From the NCBI GenBank assembly GCA_036560445.1, contig DATBRG010000036.1, forward strand, positions 1 through 64,000: a DNA stretch of 64,000 bases, given 5' to 3'. This DNA is from DATBRG01 sp036560445 (GTDB lineage: Bacteria; Pseudomonadota; Gammaproteobacteria; Burkholderiales; Methylophilaceae). Position numbers and translations under genes: made by a program. This document shows, one piece after another, positions 55,754 through 64,000 of this stretch (position 1 is the stretch's first letter; the number at the start of each line of letters is the position of its first letter). A model generated the notes under the pieces. It did no database searches. It worked only from the letters and a program-made list of their open reading frames with translations, and was not told the origin of the DNA.

Positions 55754-58239
55754 TTGCGATGGCTATCGCGTTGCGTCAGCTACGCAGTCATTGGGCCTCT
55801 GGTGAGGTACGGGTGCTGTTGATGGCATTGATACTGGCTGTTGCCGCTACTACTACGGTAGGTTTCTTTACCGAACGCATAGAATCTGCCCTGGTTAGGC
55901 AGGGTAGCTTGTTGCTGGGGGCAGATGCGGTGTTATCTGCCGACCATGCCTTGCCTGGGAAGTATATTCAGCAAGCACAGCAGCGCGGTTTGCACAGCAC
56001 TAGCACCATGGAATTCCCCAGTATGGTGGTGCAAGGCGAACTTAGTCATCTGGCGGAAATCAAGGCAGTTAGCGCTGGGTTCCCGTTGCGAGGGGAGTTA
56101 ACAATCTCCAGTCAGGTGATAGGTGGCGGCATGTTGGCCAAAACTATCCCTTTGCCAGGTACTGTATGGATTGAACCCAGGCTTTCCAGTCTTCTAGCAC
56201 TCAAGGTTGGGGATGAGATAGAGGTCGGTGAACGAAAATTGCGGGTCGCTGCCATTCTCCAGCGTGAGCCATCGCGAGGCGGCGATATGTTCAACATTGC
56301 TCCGCGGTTACTCATGAATGCTGCCGATGTGCCCTCGACCAAACTGATACAGCTTGGTAGTCGCATCAGATATCAGCTGCTGGTTGCAGCAGATGCTAAA
56401 TCCATCGATAGCTACTCAATTTGGGCAAAATCACAACTCGTCAGAGGTGAGCGTTTAGAAGATGTGCGCTCTGCACGCCCCGAGATGAAAAGTGCATTAG
56501 AAAAATCCCAGCAATTCTTGGGCTTGTCTGCCATGGTTAGTGTGATTCTGGCCATGGTAGCAATGTTTCTGGCCAATCTTCCTTATGTGCAACGCAGCCT
56601 TGATAGTTATGCGTTGATGCGATGCTTCGGAGCCTCTAAGCAGCTCATAACGCAAATCCTCCTGCTCCAGACTATATTGCTGGGACTCGCTGGGAGCGCA
56701 CTAGGCTGCTTGCTGGGTCTGGCTGCACAGGCTGGTTTGGCGAAGCTGGCAGGTAAGCTATTTTTAGAGACACTGCCAAACCCAAGCTGGCTACCTGCCG
56801 CGAGTGGTTTGCTGGTGGGGTTCGTCACAATGCTAGCTGTAATTTGGCCACAATTGTTACGTTTGAGTGATGTGCCGGCCTTGCGAATATTACGCCGCGA
56901 CCTGGGCGACCTGGATATCAGAAGCTGGTTGAGTTATGTACCCGCATTCGCTGTTATGGCTGCACTGGTGATGTGGCAAGCGGGTAATATCCGGTTGGGC
57001 GGCGTTACTTTGATGGCGTTTTTAGGGCTTCTACTAGTTACAGGGTTACTAGTCTATGTGGCTGGTCGGGTTTTACATCGTTTGCCTGAACATAATAGTG
57101 GTGCATGGAGGCTAGGTCTTGCAAATCTTAAGCGTCGCCCCGGGATGGTTATTGCACAGGTAGTTGGTTTTAGTATGGGCCTGATGGCCTTGATGTTGCT
57201 GGCTTTTGTGCGCGGAGACCTTATTCAGAGCTGGCAGGCTTCATTGCCGCTTGATGCCCCTAACCGTTTTATCATCAATATCCAACCAAACCAGATCTCC
57301 GGGGTTAAGACATTCTTTACGCAAACCGGGTTAGTGAGTGCAGATGTATTTCCGATGGTACGTGGTCGGCTCGTTGCCGTGAATGGACAACCATTGAATG
57401 CAGAGAAGTATCTGGATGATAGGGCGCGACGTCTCGCCGAGCGCGAATTCAACCTTTCCTGGGCTGCGAAAATGCAGGCCGACAATCAGGTATTAGCTGG
57501 CCGCTGGTGGACAGAGCAGGAATACGGCAAGACCATGTTGTCGCTAGAGCAAGGCTTGGCGGATAGTTTGGGCATCAAGCTTGGCGACCAGCTGACCTAT
57601 GATATCGCCGGAACTAGGCTAACGCTTGCTGTCACCAGTTTACGAAAAGTACAGTGGGATAGTATGCGGGCTAATTTCTTTGCGGTGGTGCCGCCGGGAG
57701 TTCTTGATGGCTTCCCTGCTAGCTATATCACGAGTTTTCATTTGCCATTGGGGCATGATGAACCGCTTAACCAACTTATTAAAAGCTTCCCTAATCTCAC
57801 CGTCATTGATATCGCTTCGCTCATGGAGCAGGTCCGAGGCATTATGAATAAGATGACGTATGCAGTGGAGTATGTGTTCGGCTTTAGCATGTTGGCGGGA
57901 TTGGCGGTGCTTTATGCTGCTTTGGTGGCGACGCGTGAAGAGCGTGTTCGTGAAGCTACATTGTTACGCGTATTGGGCGCATCACGCTTACAAGTAACGC
58001 AAGCCATATTAGCCGAGTTCTTCTGCATAGGCTTGTTGGCGGCAATCGTAGCGACAGTTGCTGCCAGTGCACTTGCTTATTACGTAAGCATTCATGTTAT
58101 TGGTATTAGCTATCGATTTAATCCATCTTCAGCGTTTGTGGCTTTATCCATGAGCAGCTTGTTGGTGCCTGCTGCTGCATGGCTTGGCATAAGAGGTTTT
58201 CTTAATCTGCCGCCAAGGCAGTTGTTACAAAGTATCTAA
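55750..58239 (+). CDS. ybbP: FtsX-like ABC permease, YbbP type
   Basis: 829 residues with two FtsX/MacB-type permease units. There are TM helices at about 17-37, 255-280, 300-345, 350-380, 400-450, 470-495, 700-730 and 760-820, and large periplasmic loops between. It forms a Type VII (mechanotransmission) transporter with the upstream ATPase. In Escherichia coli this pair works with TesA and is thought to extract lipophilic molecules from the membrane; the substrate here is unknown. Confidence 0.92.
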   Translation: MIAMAIALRQLRSHWASGEVRVLLMALILAVAATTTVGFFTERIESALVRQGSLLLGADAVLSADHALPGKYIQQAQQRGLHSTSTMEFPSMVVQGELSHLAEIKAVSAGFPLRGELTISSQVIGGGMLAKTIPLPGTVWIEPRLSSLLALKVGDEIEVGERKLRVAAILQREPSRGGDMFNIAPRLLMNAADVPSTKLIQLGSRIRYQLLVAADAKSIDSYSIWAKSQLVRGERLEDVRSARPEMKSALEKSQQFLGLSAMVSVILAMVAMFLANLPYVQRSLDSYALMRCFGASKQLITQILLLQTILLGLAGSALGCLLGLAAQAGLAKLAGKLFLETLPNPSWLPAASGLLVGFVTMLAVIWPQLLRLSDVPALRILRRDLGDLDIRSWLSYVPAFAVMAALVMWQAGNIRLGGVTLMAFLGLLLVTGLLVYVAGRVLHRLPEHNSGAWRLGLANLKRRPGMVIAQVVGFSMGLMALMLLAFVRGDLIQSWQASLPLDAPNRFIINIQPNQISGVKTFFTQTGLVSADVFPMVRGRLVAVNGQPLNAEKYLDDRARRLAEREFNLSWAAKMQADNQVLAGRWWTEQEYGKTMLSLEQGLADSLGIKLGDQLTYDIAGTRLTLAVTSLRKVQWDSMRANFFAVVPPGVLDGFPASYITSFHLPLGHDEPLNQLIKSFPNLTVIDIASLMEQVRGIMNKMTYAVEYVFGFSMLAGLAVLYAALVATREERVREATLLRVLGASRLQVTQAILAEFFCIGLLAAIVATVAASALAYYVSIHVIGISYRFNPSSAFVALSMSSLLVPAAAWLGIRGFLNLPPRQLLQSI

Positions 58240-58262
58240 GTGGTTGTAATTAGCCTGTTTAT

Positions 58263-58287
58263 ATGGCTACAGACAGCCATTATTTTT
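58263..58287 (+). terminator. Likely terminator of the ybbA-ybbP operon
   Basis: ATGGCT and AGCCAT form a six-base stem with a six-base loop, followed by TATTTTT, 24 bases after the permease stop. The stem is short, so it is a modest terminator. Confidence 0.55.
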
Positions 58288-58424
58288 GCGGGTAAACTTA
58301 TGTAATGAGATACCTAAGTAAAATAACCATATAAAACAAAAAGATAATAATTTCTTTGTGGCTGGCATAGAACTTGAGATACAACAAATCACTTATGCCT
58401 TATCACAATGAATCGGGAGATTGA

Positions 58425-60686
58425 ATGTACGGTAAATTAAAAATGCAAAAGAGCCACATGATACTCATGCTGGGCTCAGTTCTGATGCCACATCTCGCCT
58501 ATGCAGAGAATAAGGCTGAGGCATTGGAGACCAGCAAGGTTGAGGTTGTCGGTACGACGCCATTGCCTAGTATAGGCACCCCGATCAATGAGGTACCGGC
58601 TAACGTACAGACCGGTTCAGCCAAGGATATTTCACAACAGAAGTCGCTCGATGTCTCGGAGTTTCTTGATAATAATTTGGGGTCTGTGAATACCAGTAAC
58701 ACCGTGGCAAACCCTTACCAAGCTGATGTTTCATTTCGTGGGTTTACCGCATCACCGCTACTAGGTACGCCACAGGGTCTTTCAGTGTTTGTTGATGGTG
58801 TCCGCGTGAATGAGGCATTCGGCGATGTTGTAAATTGGGATTTGATTCCCGCTAATGCGATTGCCAATATTAACCTGATCCCAGGCTCTAACCCCTTGTT
58901 CGGTCTTAATACCCTAGGTGGCGCCTTGTCAGTGCACACCAAGAGCGGGACGGAGTTTCCGGGCGTTTCTGCTACAGCCTATGGCGGCTCCTGGGGGAGA
59001 CGCGCATTCGAGTTTGAAACGGGCGGTGCTGACGCTGAGAAAAACCTGGATTACTTCGTTGCGGGTAACTTCTTTAAAGAAGACGGTTGGCGAGATCACT
59101 CCAGCAGTAGGGTAGACCAACTATTCAGCAAGGTCGGCTGGCAGGATGATACCAGTGATCTGGATTTGTCACTGGCGCTGGCAGATACCTTTCTCGAAGG
59201 GACGCAAGCAGTGCCGCGTTCTATGCTGAATAAACCAGAGACGGCTTATACCTACCCCGATTCCATCGGAAACCAGATGGTGATGGTTAACTTGAAGGGC
59301 AGCCATTTCATCACCGATGACAAACTGGTTGCCGGCAATATCTACTATCGCAAGAATCGCACTGATGGCTTCAACAGTAATGCTGATGGACTGCTTCCAG
59401 GTGATGCCGCCAATATTTCGAGCAATACGGATCAGGATGGCTTTGGTGGGACGGCACAATTAACGTTACTGGCGGATATGTTCGGACATAAAAACCAGTT
59501 CACTACAGGCTTTAGCGCAGATTTTGGCCGCACTGATTTCACCAGTGATTCATTTTTAGCGGATGTGGTCGGCAGGAAAACCGTCACCGAACCGGGCTTG
59601 CCAGCATCTGCTTTTGTCAGGCTGAATGCCCGCAATGACTACTATGGCTTGTATGCAACCGATACTTACTCGTTAGCTGAAAAACTGCATCTGACCTTGT
59701 CTGGCCGTTATAACGTGGCAAGAATCCGGTTATCGGGATTCAGTCATGATGATACGCTGGTGCCGACTGACTCAAACCTGAGTGGTAACCATATCTATAA
59801 CCGCTTCAATCCGGCTATCGGGCTTAACTTCAACCCAAGTCGGACTCTTGGTTTCTATGGTGGCTATAACGAAGGTACCCGCGCTGCCACCCCAGTGGAA
59901 CTATCATGCGCAGATGAAAATAGGCCTTGTGCGTTGCCTAATGCATTCGCTGCCGACCCTGCCTTGAAGCAAGTGATAGCCAAAACCTGGGAGGGTGGTG
60001 CACGTGGTAAATTGAATCAGAATGTTAACTGGAACGTGGGGGTCTACAACACGGAAAGCGATAACGACATACAGTTCATCGCCAGTAATGCTTCAGGTTT
60101 TGGTTTCTTCAAAAATGTTGGTCAGACCCGTCGCCGGGGTATAGAGCTTGGCTTGAATGGTAAGTTTGAACGCTGGAGCCTGGCCGCGAATTATGGTTTT
60201 GTAGATGCTACTTTCCAATCAAGTTTTCTGGTTGGTTCACCTAGCAATAGCTCTGCTGACGGCGCAGGCAATATCAATGTGTCGAAAGGCGACAGAATAC
60301 CGGGTATTGCCCGTCAGACGCTCAAAATACGTCTAGCATATGATGTCACGCCAGCATGGACGGTTGGTAGTAATGTCGTCGCAGCCGCTGGCCAGTATGC
60401 CCGTGGGGATGAAAACAATCAGGACATAAATGGCAAAGTTCCGGGATACGCGGTAGTCAATCTGGACACGCACTACAGCGTTAACGATAACTGGAAGCTT
60501 TTTGCCAAGGTGAATAACTTGTTTGACAAGAAGTATGCGACCTTTGGCGTGCTCGGGGATAATATTTTCAATGGCGATGCGGCTGAGCAGTTCCGCTCAC
60601 CTGCTGCACCTCTCGCTGGCTGGGTAGGTGTGACTTATGAATTTGGTAAACCCAAGGGTAGCGTTGGCAAGACTGATAACGATTAG
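58425..60686 (+). CDS. TonB-dependent outer-membrane receptor
   Basis: 753 residues. A signal peptide (cleavage near AYA-ENK) is followed by a TonB-box-like KVEVVGT, the plug domain (VSFRGFTASPLLGTPQG and NTLGGALSVHTKSG) and a 22-strand barrel ending in an aromatic-containing strand (WVGVTYEF). GGGAG precedes the ATG by six bases. The substrate is unknown; no Fur box or siderophore gene is visible. The GG-N10-GA sequence upstream (58363-58378) resembles a sigma-54 site but lacks the -12 GC. The regulator gene follows after 10 bases. Confidence 0.9.
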   Translation: MYGKLKMQKSHMILMLGSVLMPHLAYAENKAEALETSKVEVVGTTPLPSIGTPINEVPANVQTGSAKDISQQKSLDVSEFLDNNLGSVNTSNTVANPYQADVSFRGFTASPLLGTPQGLSVFVDGVRVNEAFGDVVNWDLIPANAIANINLIPGSNPLFGLNTLGGALSVHTKSGTEFPGVSATAYGGSWGRRAFEFETGGADAEKNLDYFVAGNFFKEDGWRDHSSSRVDQLFSKVGWQDDTSDLDLSLALADTFLEGTQAVPRSMLNKPETAYTYPDSIGNQMVMVNLKGSHFITDDKLVAGNIYYRKNRTDGFNSNADGLLPGDAANISSNTDQDGFGGTAQLTLLADMFGHKNQFTTGFSADFGRTDFTSDSFLADVVGRKTVTEPGLPASAFVRLNARNDYYGLYATDTYSLAEKLHLTLSGRYNVARIRLSGFSHDDTLVPTDSNLSGNHIYNRFNPAIGLNFNPSRTLGFYGGYNEGTRAATPVELSCADENRPCALPNAFAADPALKQVIAKTWEGGARGKLNQNVNWNVGVYNTESDNDIQFIASNASGFGFFKNVGQTRRRGIELGLNGKFERWSLAANYGFVDATFQSSFLVGSPSNSSADGAGNINVSKGDRIPGIARQTLKIRLAYDVTPAWTVGSNVVAAAGQYARGDENNQDINGKVPGYAVVNLDTHYSVNDNWKLFAKVNNLFDKKYATFGVLGDNIFNGDAAEQFRSPAAPLAGWVGVTYEFGKPKGSVGKTDND

Positions 60687-60696
60687 AGCATGACTG

Positions 60697-62136
60697 ATGC
60701 TAGGGCCTAGGACGGGAAAATCACATTTGATAACCAATACAGCTATCAGGCTGTTAGTGGTTGAAGATGAGGCCCTGTTTGCACGGGCCGTGGTCAAGCG
60801 AATGCAGCAAGCAGGCTATGAATGTGAGTATGCTGGAACGATTGCAGATGGTCGTGCGCTTGTAAACCAGTTCATGCCGGACATGGTGCTGCTGGATATG
60901 CGCTTGCCGGATGGAAATGGGCTTGATTTGCTTTCTGAGCTGGTTGCAAAAAATATGGCGGTGATTGTTATGACCGCTTATGGTGAGATCAGCGATGCGG
61001 TCAATGCAATCAAGCAAGGCGCGATCGACTACCTGAAAAAGCCGGTGGATCTGGAAGAGCTTTTGCTGGTAATGCAAAAAGCAGAAAGCTCCAATATGCT
61101 GAAGAACCAGCTGGATCACTCGCGCCAGCGTAATAGCCATGCCGTGGAAGGCGTGTCATTGATAGGTGAAAGCCATGCGATTCAGAGCGTTCGTGCGCAA
61201 ATTGAGCGTATCGCGCAACTCTCCGCGATAGCAGATGCGACTCTTCCTACCGTATTGATTAATGGCGAAACCGGGACTGGCAAGGATGTGGTAGCTCGCC
61301 TGTTGCATCTTTCATGTGCTAACAGCAGCCGGCCTTTTATTCATGTGGATTGTGCCTCATTACCTACTGAGCTTATCGAGAGTGAATTGTTTGGCCATGA
61401 AAAAGGTGCTTTCACTAGTGCACAGGGGTCGCGTTGCGGCCTAATCGAGGCAGCAGAAGATGGCACGTTGTTTCTCGATGAGATTGGTGAGATGCCACTT
61501 GGCCTGCAGGCCAAACTACTGAATGTATTGGAACGCAGGGTAGTACGTCGACTAGGCTCCACCAAGGAACGCCCAGTACCAGCAAGATTTGTCGCAGCGA
61601 CCAATCGAGACCTCCACCAGATGACACTCGATGGGCGTTTCCGGTCAGATTTGTACTATCGCCTGAATGTACTCAATATTATTATCCCGCCATTGCGCGA
61701 ACGCGGGAACGATATTTTATTATTGGCGCGGCATTTTGCAGAGCAGACCCAGAGAAAATATGGGCTGCAAAGTCGTTCTTTTACTCAGCAGGCTGAAGAG
61801 TTCCTGACAAGTTATAACTGGCCTGGAAATGTACGTGAATTACGTCATCTGGTCAGTCGTGCGGTCATGCTGGGTTTGGGGGAGATGGTATCTGCAGAAG
61901 ACCTTGCTTTGCCGATTCGCGCGCTAGATGCATCTGAATTCACCTCTAATACGGCGCATGTCACTTTGGATAAAGCCGAAAGAATACTGATTGAGAATGC
62001 GCTGAAACAGAGCAGCAACAATGTTTCGCGGGCTGCCCGTTATCTCGGTATCACGCGCATGGCGATGCGTTACCGCATGGAAAAGCACGGTATCATTAGT
62101 TTGCAGAACACAACGCTATACAAAAGTGGTAACTGA
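60697..62136 (+). CDS. Orphan NtrC-family sigma-54 response regulator
   Basis: 479 residues: receiver domain with Asp67 (LLDMRLPDG), AAA+ domain with Walker A GETGTGKD (about 190), FLDEIGEMP and R-finger region, and a Fis-type HTH at the C-terminus (NNVSRAARYLGITRMAMRYRM). The sigma-54 contact loop reads GAFTSA instead of GAFTGA (about residue 238). No sensor kinase gene is adjacent. ATG 60697 is used; TTG 60727 would start closer to the receiver domain and is an alternative. It probably activates sigma-54 promoters from TGTC-N10-GACA dyads, two of which lie immediately behind it. Confidence 0.92.
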   Translation: MLGPRTGKSHLITNTAIRLLVVEDEALFARAVVKRMQQAGYECEYAGTIADGRALVNQFMPDMVLLDMRLPDGNGLDLLSELVAKNMAVIVMTAYGEISDAVNAIKQGAIDYLKKPVDLEELLLVMQKAESSNMLKNQLDHSRQRNSHAVEGVSLIGESHAIQSVRAQIERIAQLSAIADATLPTVLINGETGTGKDVVARLLHLSCANSSRPFIHVDCASLPTELIESELFGHEKGAFTSAQGSRCGLIEAAEDGTLFLDEIGEMPLGLQAKLLNVLERRVVRRLGSTKERPVPARFVAATNRDLHQMTLDGRFRSDLYYRLNVLNIIIPPLRERGNDILLLARHFAEQTQRKYGLQSRSFTQQAEEFLTSYNWPGNVRELRHLVSRAVMLGLGEMVSAEDLALPIRALDASEFTSNTAHVTLDKAERILIENALKQSSNNVSRAARYLGITRMAMRYRMEKHGIISLQNTTLYKSGN

Positions 62137-62143
62137 CCGCTTG

Positions 62144-62161
62144 TGTCTCCATAGGCAGACA
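62144..62161. promoter_or_regulatory. Activator dyad behind the NtrC-family gene (TGTC-N10-GACA), copy 1
   Basis: Perfect TGTC-N10-GACA; inner bases extend the inverted repeat to GTGTCT/AGACAC. It lies 8 bases after the regulator's stop codon and is identical in outer symmetry to the pagP dyad at 29214. Confidence 0.5.
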
Positions 62162-62207
62162 CTTTTTAGGTTAGTATTGGAATCTATATAAAAATCAATT
62201 AATTACG

Positions 62208-62225
62208 CGTCTCCAAAAAGAGACT
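62208..62225. promoter_or_regulatory. Activator dyad behind the NtrC-family gene (CGTC-N10-GACT), copy 2
   Basis: GTCTC-N6-GAGAC inverted repeat like the pagP dyad at 29147; 64 bases from copy 1, nearly the 67-base spacing of the pagP pair. It touches the stop codon of the convergent glycine-zipper gene. It is not followed by a T-run, so a terminator role is unlikely. Confidence 0.45.
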
Positions 62226-62449
62226 TAGTCATTCGATGCCGCACTACTCTCCATCCGATGACCAATCAAGCCGCCCACGGTAAGACCACCTAGCAAGCCT
62301 ATCGGTGAACAGCTAGTCAAAATTGCACCAGCAACCGCACCAATCGTAGCGCCCATAGCGGCACTTTCATATTGCGCTGGGATTTTTGAAGAGTAAGTTA
62401 ATGATCCGATTACAATTAAAGTCAGAAATAAATATTTGCTTATAGTCAT
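62225..62449 (-). CDS. Small exported glycine-zipper protein
   Basis: 74 residues: a hydrophobic N-terminal segment (about 5-25) and then an Ala/Gly-rich glycine-zipper stretch (GATIGAVAGAILTS, GLLGGLTVGGLIG). Such proteins insert in membranes as short helical hairpins and are often outer-membrane or stress-induced; this one has a plausible signal peptide (PAQ-YES) but no lipobox. A good sigma-54 element lies on the same strand 67 bases upstream of the start. Function unknown; the promoter makes it a likely target of the neighbouring regulator. Confidence 0.75.
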   Translation of the reverse strand: MTISKYLFLTLIVIGSLTYSSKIPAQYESAAMGATIGAVAGAILTSCSPIGLLGGLTVGGLIGHRMESSAASND

Positions 62450-62515
62450 ATTGTTCCTCCCCTGTACGATTTCGTTGGCAATATATGTTTAGAACAATTG
62501 CCATAAACTAATCAT

Positions 62516-62531
62516 TGCAAGAGATGGGCCA
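62516..62531 (-). promoter_or_regulatory. Sigma-54 (-24/-12) promoter of the glycine-zipper gene
   Basis: Read on the - strand: TGGCCCA-TCTC-TTGCA, with GG and GC ten bases apart and only two departures from TGGCACG-N4-TTGCW. The ATG lies 67 bases further on (62449). Confidence 0.7.
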
Positions 62532-62604
62532 ATAATTTAAGTTATTTATAATCAATATGTTGGTATATTGTTCTTGGCTCATCGTCAATAATCGCATCTG
62601 TAAT

Positions 62605-62622
62605 TGTCTCTAATTGGATACA
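62605..62622. promoter_or_regulatory. Activator dyad variant upstream of the glycine-zipper promoter (TGTC-N10-TACA)
   Basis: TGTCTC half-site followed, at the standard spacing, by TACA, one base off GACA. It is centred about 95 bases upstream of the -12 element of the leftward sigma-54 promoter. Confidence 0.4.
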
Positions 62623-62755
62623 GTCATAATTCATCTGCAGCTCGAGCAAGAAATTTAATCAGCTATACCGAATTGTTTCCAATACAGAGTTTGCCCGTCT
62701 CTGAACTGGCACTGCCATGCTATTATTTTGACCAATCAAAGCATCGGAGTTTTTC

Positions 62756-63955
62756 ATGAAAATCGGTACCCCATTGACCTCATCTGCTACTCGCGTCATG
62801 TTGTTGGGCAGTGGCGAATTAGGTAAAGAGGTCATCATTGCCCTGCAGCGATTGGGTGTTGAAGTAATCGCTGTGGATCGCTATGCCAATGCGCCTGGCC
62901 ATCAAGTTGCTCATCGTGCATATGTGATTGATATGACTGATGGGGTTGCACTGCGCAAGCTGGTTGAACAGGAAAAACCGCACCTTGTCGTACCAGAGAT
63001 TGAGGCGCTGAATACAGCCACCCTGGCCGAGATTGAACAGCAAGGGCTTGCTCAAGTTATCCCTACGGTGAAGGCTGTACAGCTGACGATGAACCGTGAA
63101 GGTATACGTCGTCTGGCTGCTGAAGAGCTCAAACTACCAACTTCCCCCTATGCTTTTGCTAACAGTTGCGCTGCATTGCAGGCCGCAATTGACAATGGCA
63201 TTGGATACCCTTGCTTTATCAAACCCACGATGTCTTCATCAGGTAAAGGTCAATCGCGTATCACAAATGCGAGCGAGGTGCAGGCTGCCTGGGATTATGC
63301 GGCGACTGGCGGCCGGGTTAATCAAGGAGTGGTCATTGTGGAAGGCCAGATTGATTTTGATTACGAGATTACCTTGCTGACAGTACGTGCCAAAAATGGC
63401 AAAGGCGAGATAGAGACGCAATTTTGCGAGCCTATTGGCCATTTACAGGTCAAGGGTGACTATGTTGAAAGCTGGCAGCCACAAGCCATGAAACCTAAGG
63501 CACTGGAGCGCGCCCAGCAGATAGCAAAAGCAGTGACCGATAGCTTGGGAGGATTAGGGTTATTTGGTGTTGAGTTATTCGTCAAGGATGAACAGGTTTG
63601 GTTCTCTGAAGTCAGCCCGCGCCCGCATGATACCGGCATGGTGACCATGGCTAGTCAGCGATTTAGTGAATTTGACCTGCATGCCCGTGCCATCCTTGGG
63701 TTGCCCGTGAATGTTGCTTTACGGGACCCTGCTGCCAGTGCCGTCATTTATGGCGGAGCTGAGACTAAGAACTTGGTGTTTGAAGGGCTGGAAGCTGCAC
63801 TTGCCGTGCCTGACTCTGATATTCGGCTATTTGGTAAGCCAGAGTCCTTTGTGCGTCGCCGCATGGGAGTTGCGCTGGCTACAGGTAAAAATGTGGAAGA
63901 GGCACGCAAACGAGCTAAGCTCGCAGCCAGTTTGGTCAAACCGGTAGCAGTCTAA
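62756..63955 (+). CDS. purT: Formate-dependent phosphoribosylglycinamide formyltransferase (PurT)
   Basis: 399 residues. The start MLLGSGELGKEVIIALQRLG, the ATP-grasp core (YPCFIKPTMSSSGKGQ), the metal-binding WFSEVSPRPHDTGMVT and the C-terminal KPESFVRRRMGVALA are all PurT hallmarks. It formylates GAR using formate and ATP in purine synthesis, bypassing formyl-THF; useful where formate is plentiful, as in one-carbon metabolism. Its stop codon overlaps the next ATG by one base. Confidence 0.96.
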   Translation: MKIGTPLTSSATRVMLLGSGELGKEVIIALQRLGVEVIAVDRYANAPGHQVAHRAYVIDMTDGVALRKLVEQEKPHLVVPEIEALNTATLAEIEQQGLAQVIPTVKAVQLTMNREGIRRLAAEELKLPTSPYAFANSCAALQAAIDNGIGYPCFIKPTMSSSGKGQSRITNASEVQAAWDYAATGGRVNQGVVIVEGQIDFDYEITLLTVRAKNGKGEIETQFCEPIGHLQVKGDYVESWQPQAMKPKALERAQQIAKAVTDSLGGLGLFGVELFVKDEQVWFSEVSPRPHDTGMVTMASQRFSEFDLHARAILGLPVNVALRDPAASAVIYGGAETKNLVFEGLEAALAVPDSDIRLFGKPESFVRRRMGVALATGKNVEEARKRAKLAASLVKPVAV

Positions 63956-64000
63956 TGCTGGATAAAATTGGAGAGCCGGGCAGTAACCGTGCTACCTTTT
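63955..64000 (+). CDS. Start of an unidentified gene overlapping the purT stop (3' end outside window)
   Basis: ATG at 63955-63957 shares its first A with the purT TAA stop (TAATG) and the frame stays open for the remaining 15 codons (MLDKIGEPGSNRATF). The arrangement looks like translational coupling, but too little is visible to name it. Confidence 0.4.
   Translation, partial: MLDKIGEPGSNRATF

Larger units (their letters stand above)
62450..62755. other. 306-base non-coding region between the glycine-zipper gene and purT
   Basis: AT-rich. It contains the sigma-54 element for the leftward gene (62516-62531), a dyad variant (62605-62622) and a CGTCTC half-site at 62696-62701. A CGGAG ribosome site for purT lies at its right end. 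No PurR-like operator or riboswitch was recognised. Confidence 0.6.

Noticed and set aside
58363..58378. Sigma-54-like TGGCATA-GAAC-TTGAG before the TonB receptor
   Set aside because: The nearly invariant -12 GC is GA and two other consensus positions differ; no activator dyad is nearby.
62706..62722. TGGCACT...TGC upstream of purT as a sigma-54 promoter
   Set aside because: GG and GC are nine, not ten, bases apart.

Overview
The window reads as a contiguous piece of a mid-GC Gram-negative chromosome, almost certainly a betaproteobacterium. The dnaE-accA-tilS order, the pilGHIJ-chpA cluster, the RNB nuclease/spermidine-synthase-like pair, Mqo and PagP support this. A Methylophilaceae-like (methylotroph) relative is my best guess from overall gene content, but no marker in the window proves it. 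Genes are densely packed, with many 1-8 base overlaps. I see no transposase, integrase, phage gene or CRISPR array.

Layout. (1) 1-8480: a Lap-type biofilm-adhesion locus. It holds the C-terminal end of a giant RTX adhesin (gene runs off the left edge), a small conserved protein, LapD (c-di-GMP receptor with degenerate GGDEF/EAL), LapG (periplasmic protease with no normal start codon), and divergently a TolC-type outer-membrane channel (LapE) with an extra C-terminal NTF2/SnoaL-like domain. (2) 8718-25000: housekeeping and accessory genes. These are tRNA-Leu, a membrane c-type cytochrome plus lipoprotein, a membrane-anchored Bcp peroxiredoxin, tRNA-Arg, Uup, an atypical Nramp, Rep helicase, a membrane GGDEF protein, ferredoxin-NADP reductase, a MEKHLA/PAS protein, a class III cyclase-like protein, YlqF, a methyltransferase, and an AT-richer block of secreted proteins including ankyrin repeats. 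(3) 25076-39833: HrpA, PagP, Mqo, DAHP synthase, a COG0523 GTPase, RNB nuclease, spermidine-synthase-like protein, rRNA methyltransferase, MazG-like pyrophosphohydrolase, Tpx and a FIST sensor protein. (4) 40110-48486: the Pil-Chp chemosensory operon controlling twitching. (5) 48586-58239: dnaE, accA, tilS, then tesA divergent from an ABC-transporter pair (ybbA/ybbP type). (6) 58425-64000: a TonB-dependent receptor, an orphan NtrC-family response regulator, a small glycine-zipper protein, purT and the start of a following gene.

The observation I would follow first is a candidate sigma-54 (RpoN) envelope regulon. Upstream of lapE is a perfect -24/-12 element. pagP and the glycine-zipper gene also have good -24/-12 elements, and both are accompanied by the dyad TGTC-N10-GACA (two copies upstream of pagP about 67 bases apart, one close variant upstream of the glycine-zipper gene, and two more about 64 bases apart directly behind the orphan NtrC-family regulator gene). 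This suggests that the regulator at 60697-62136 activates pagP and the glycine-zipper gene from these dyads. It is an inference from sequence only.
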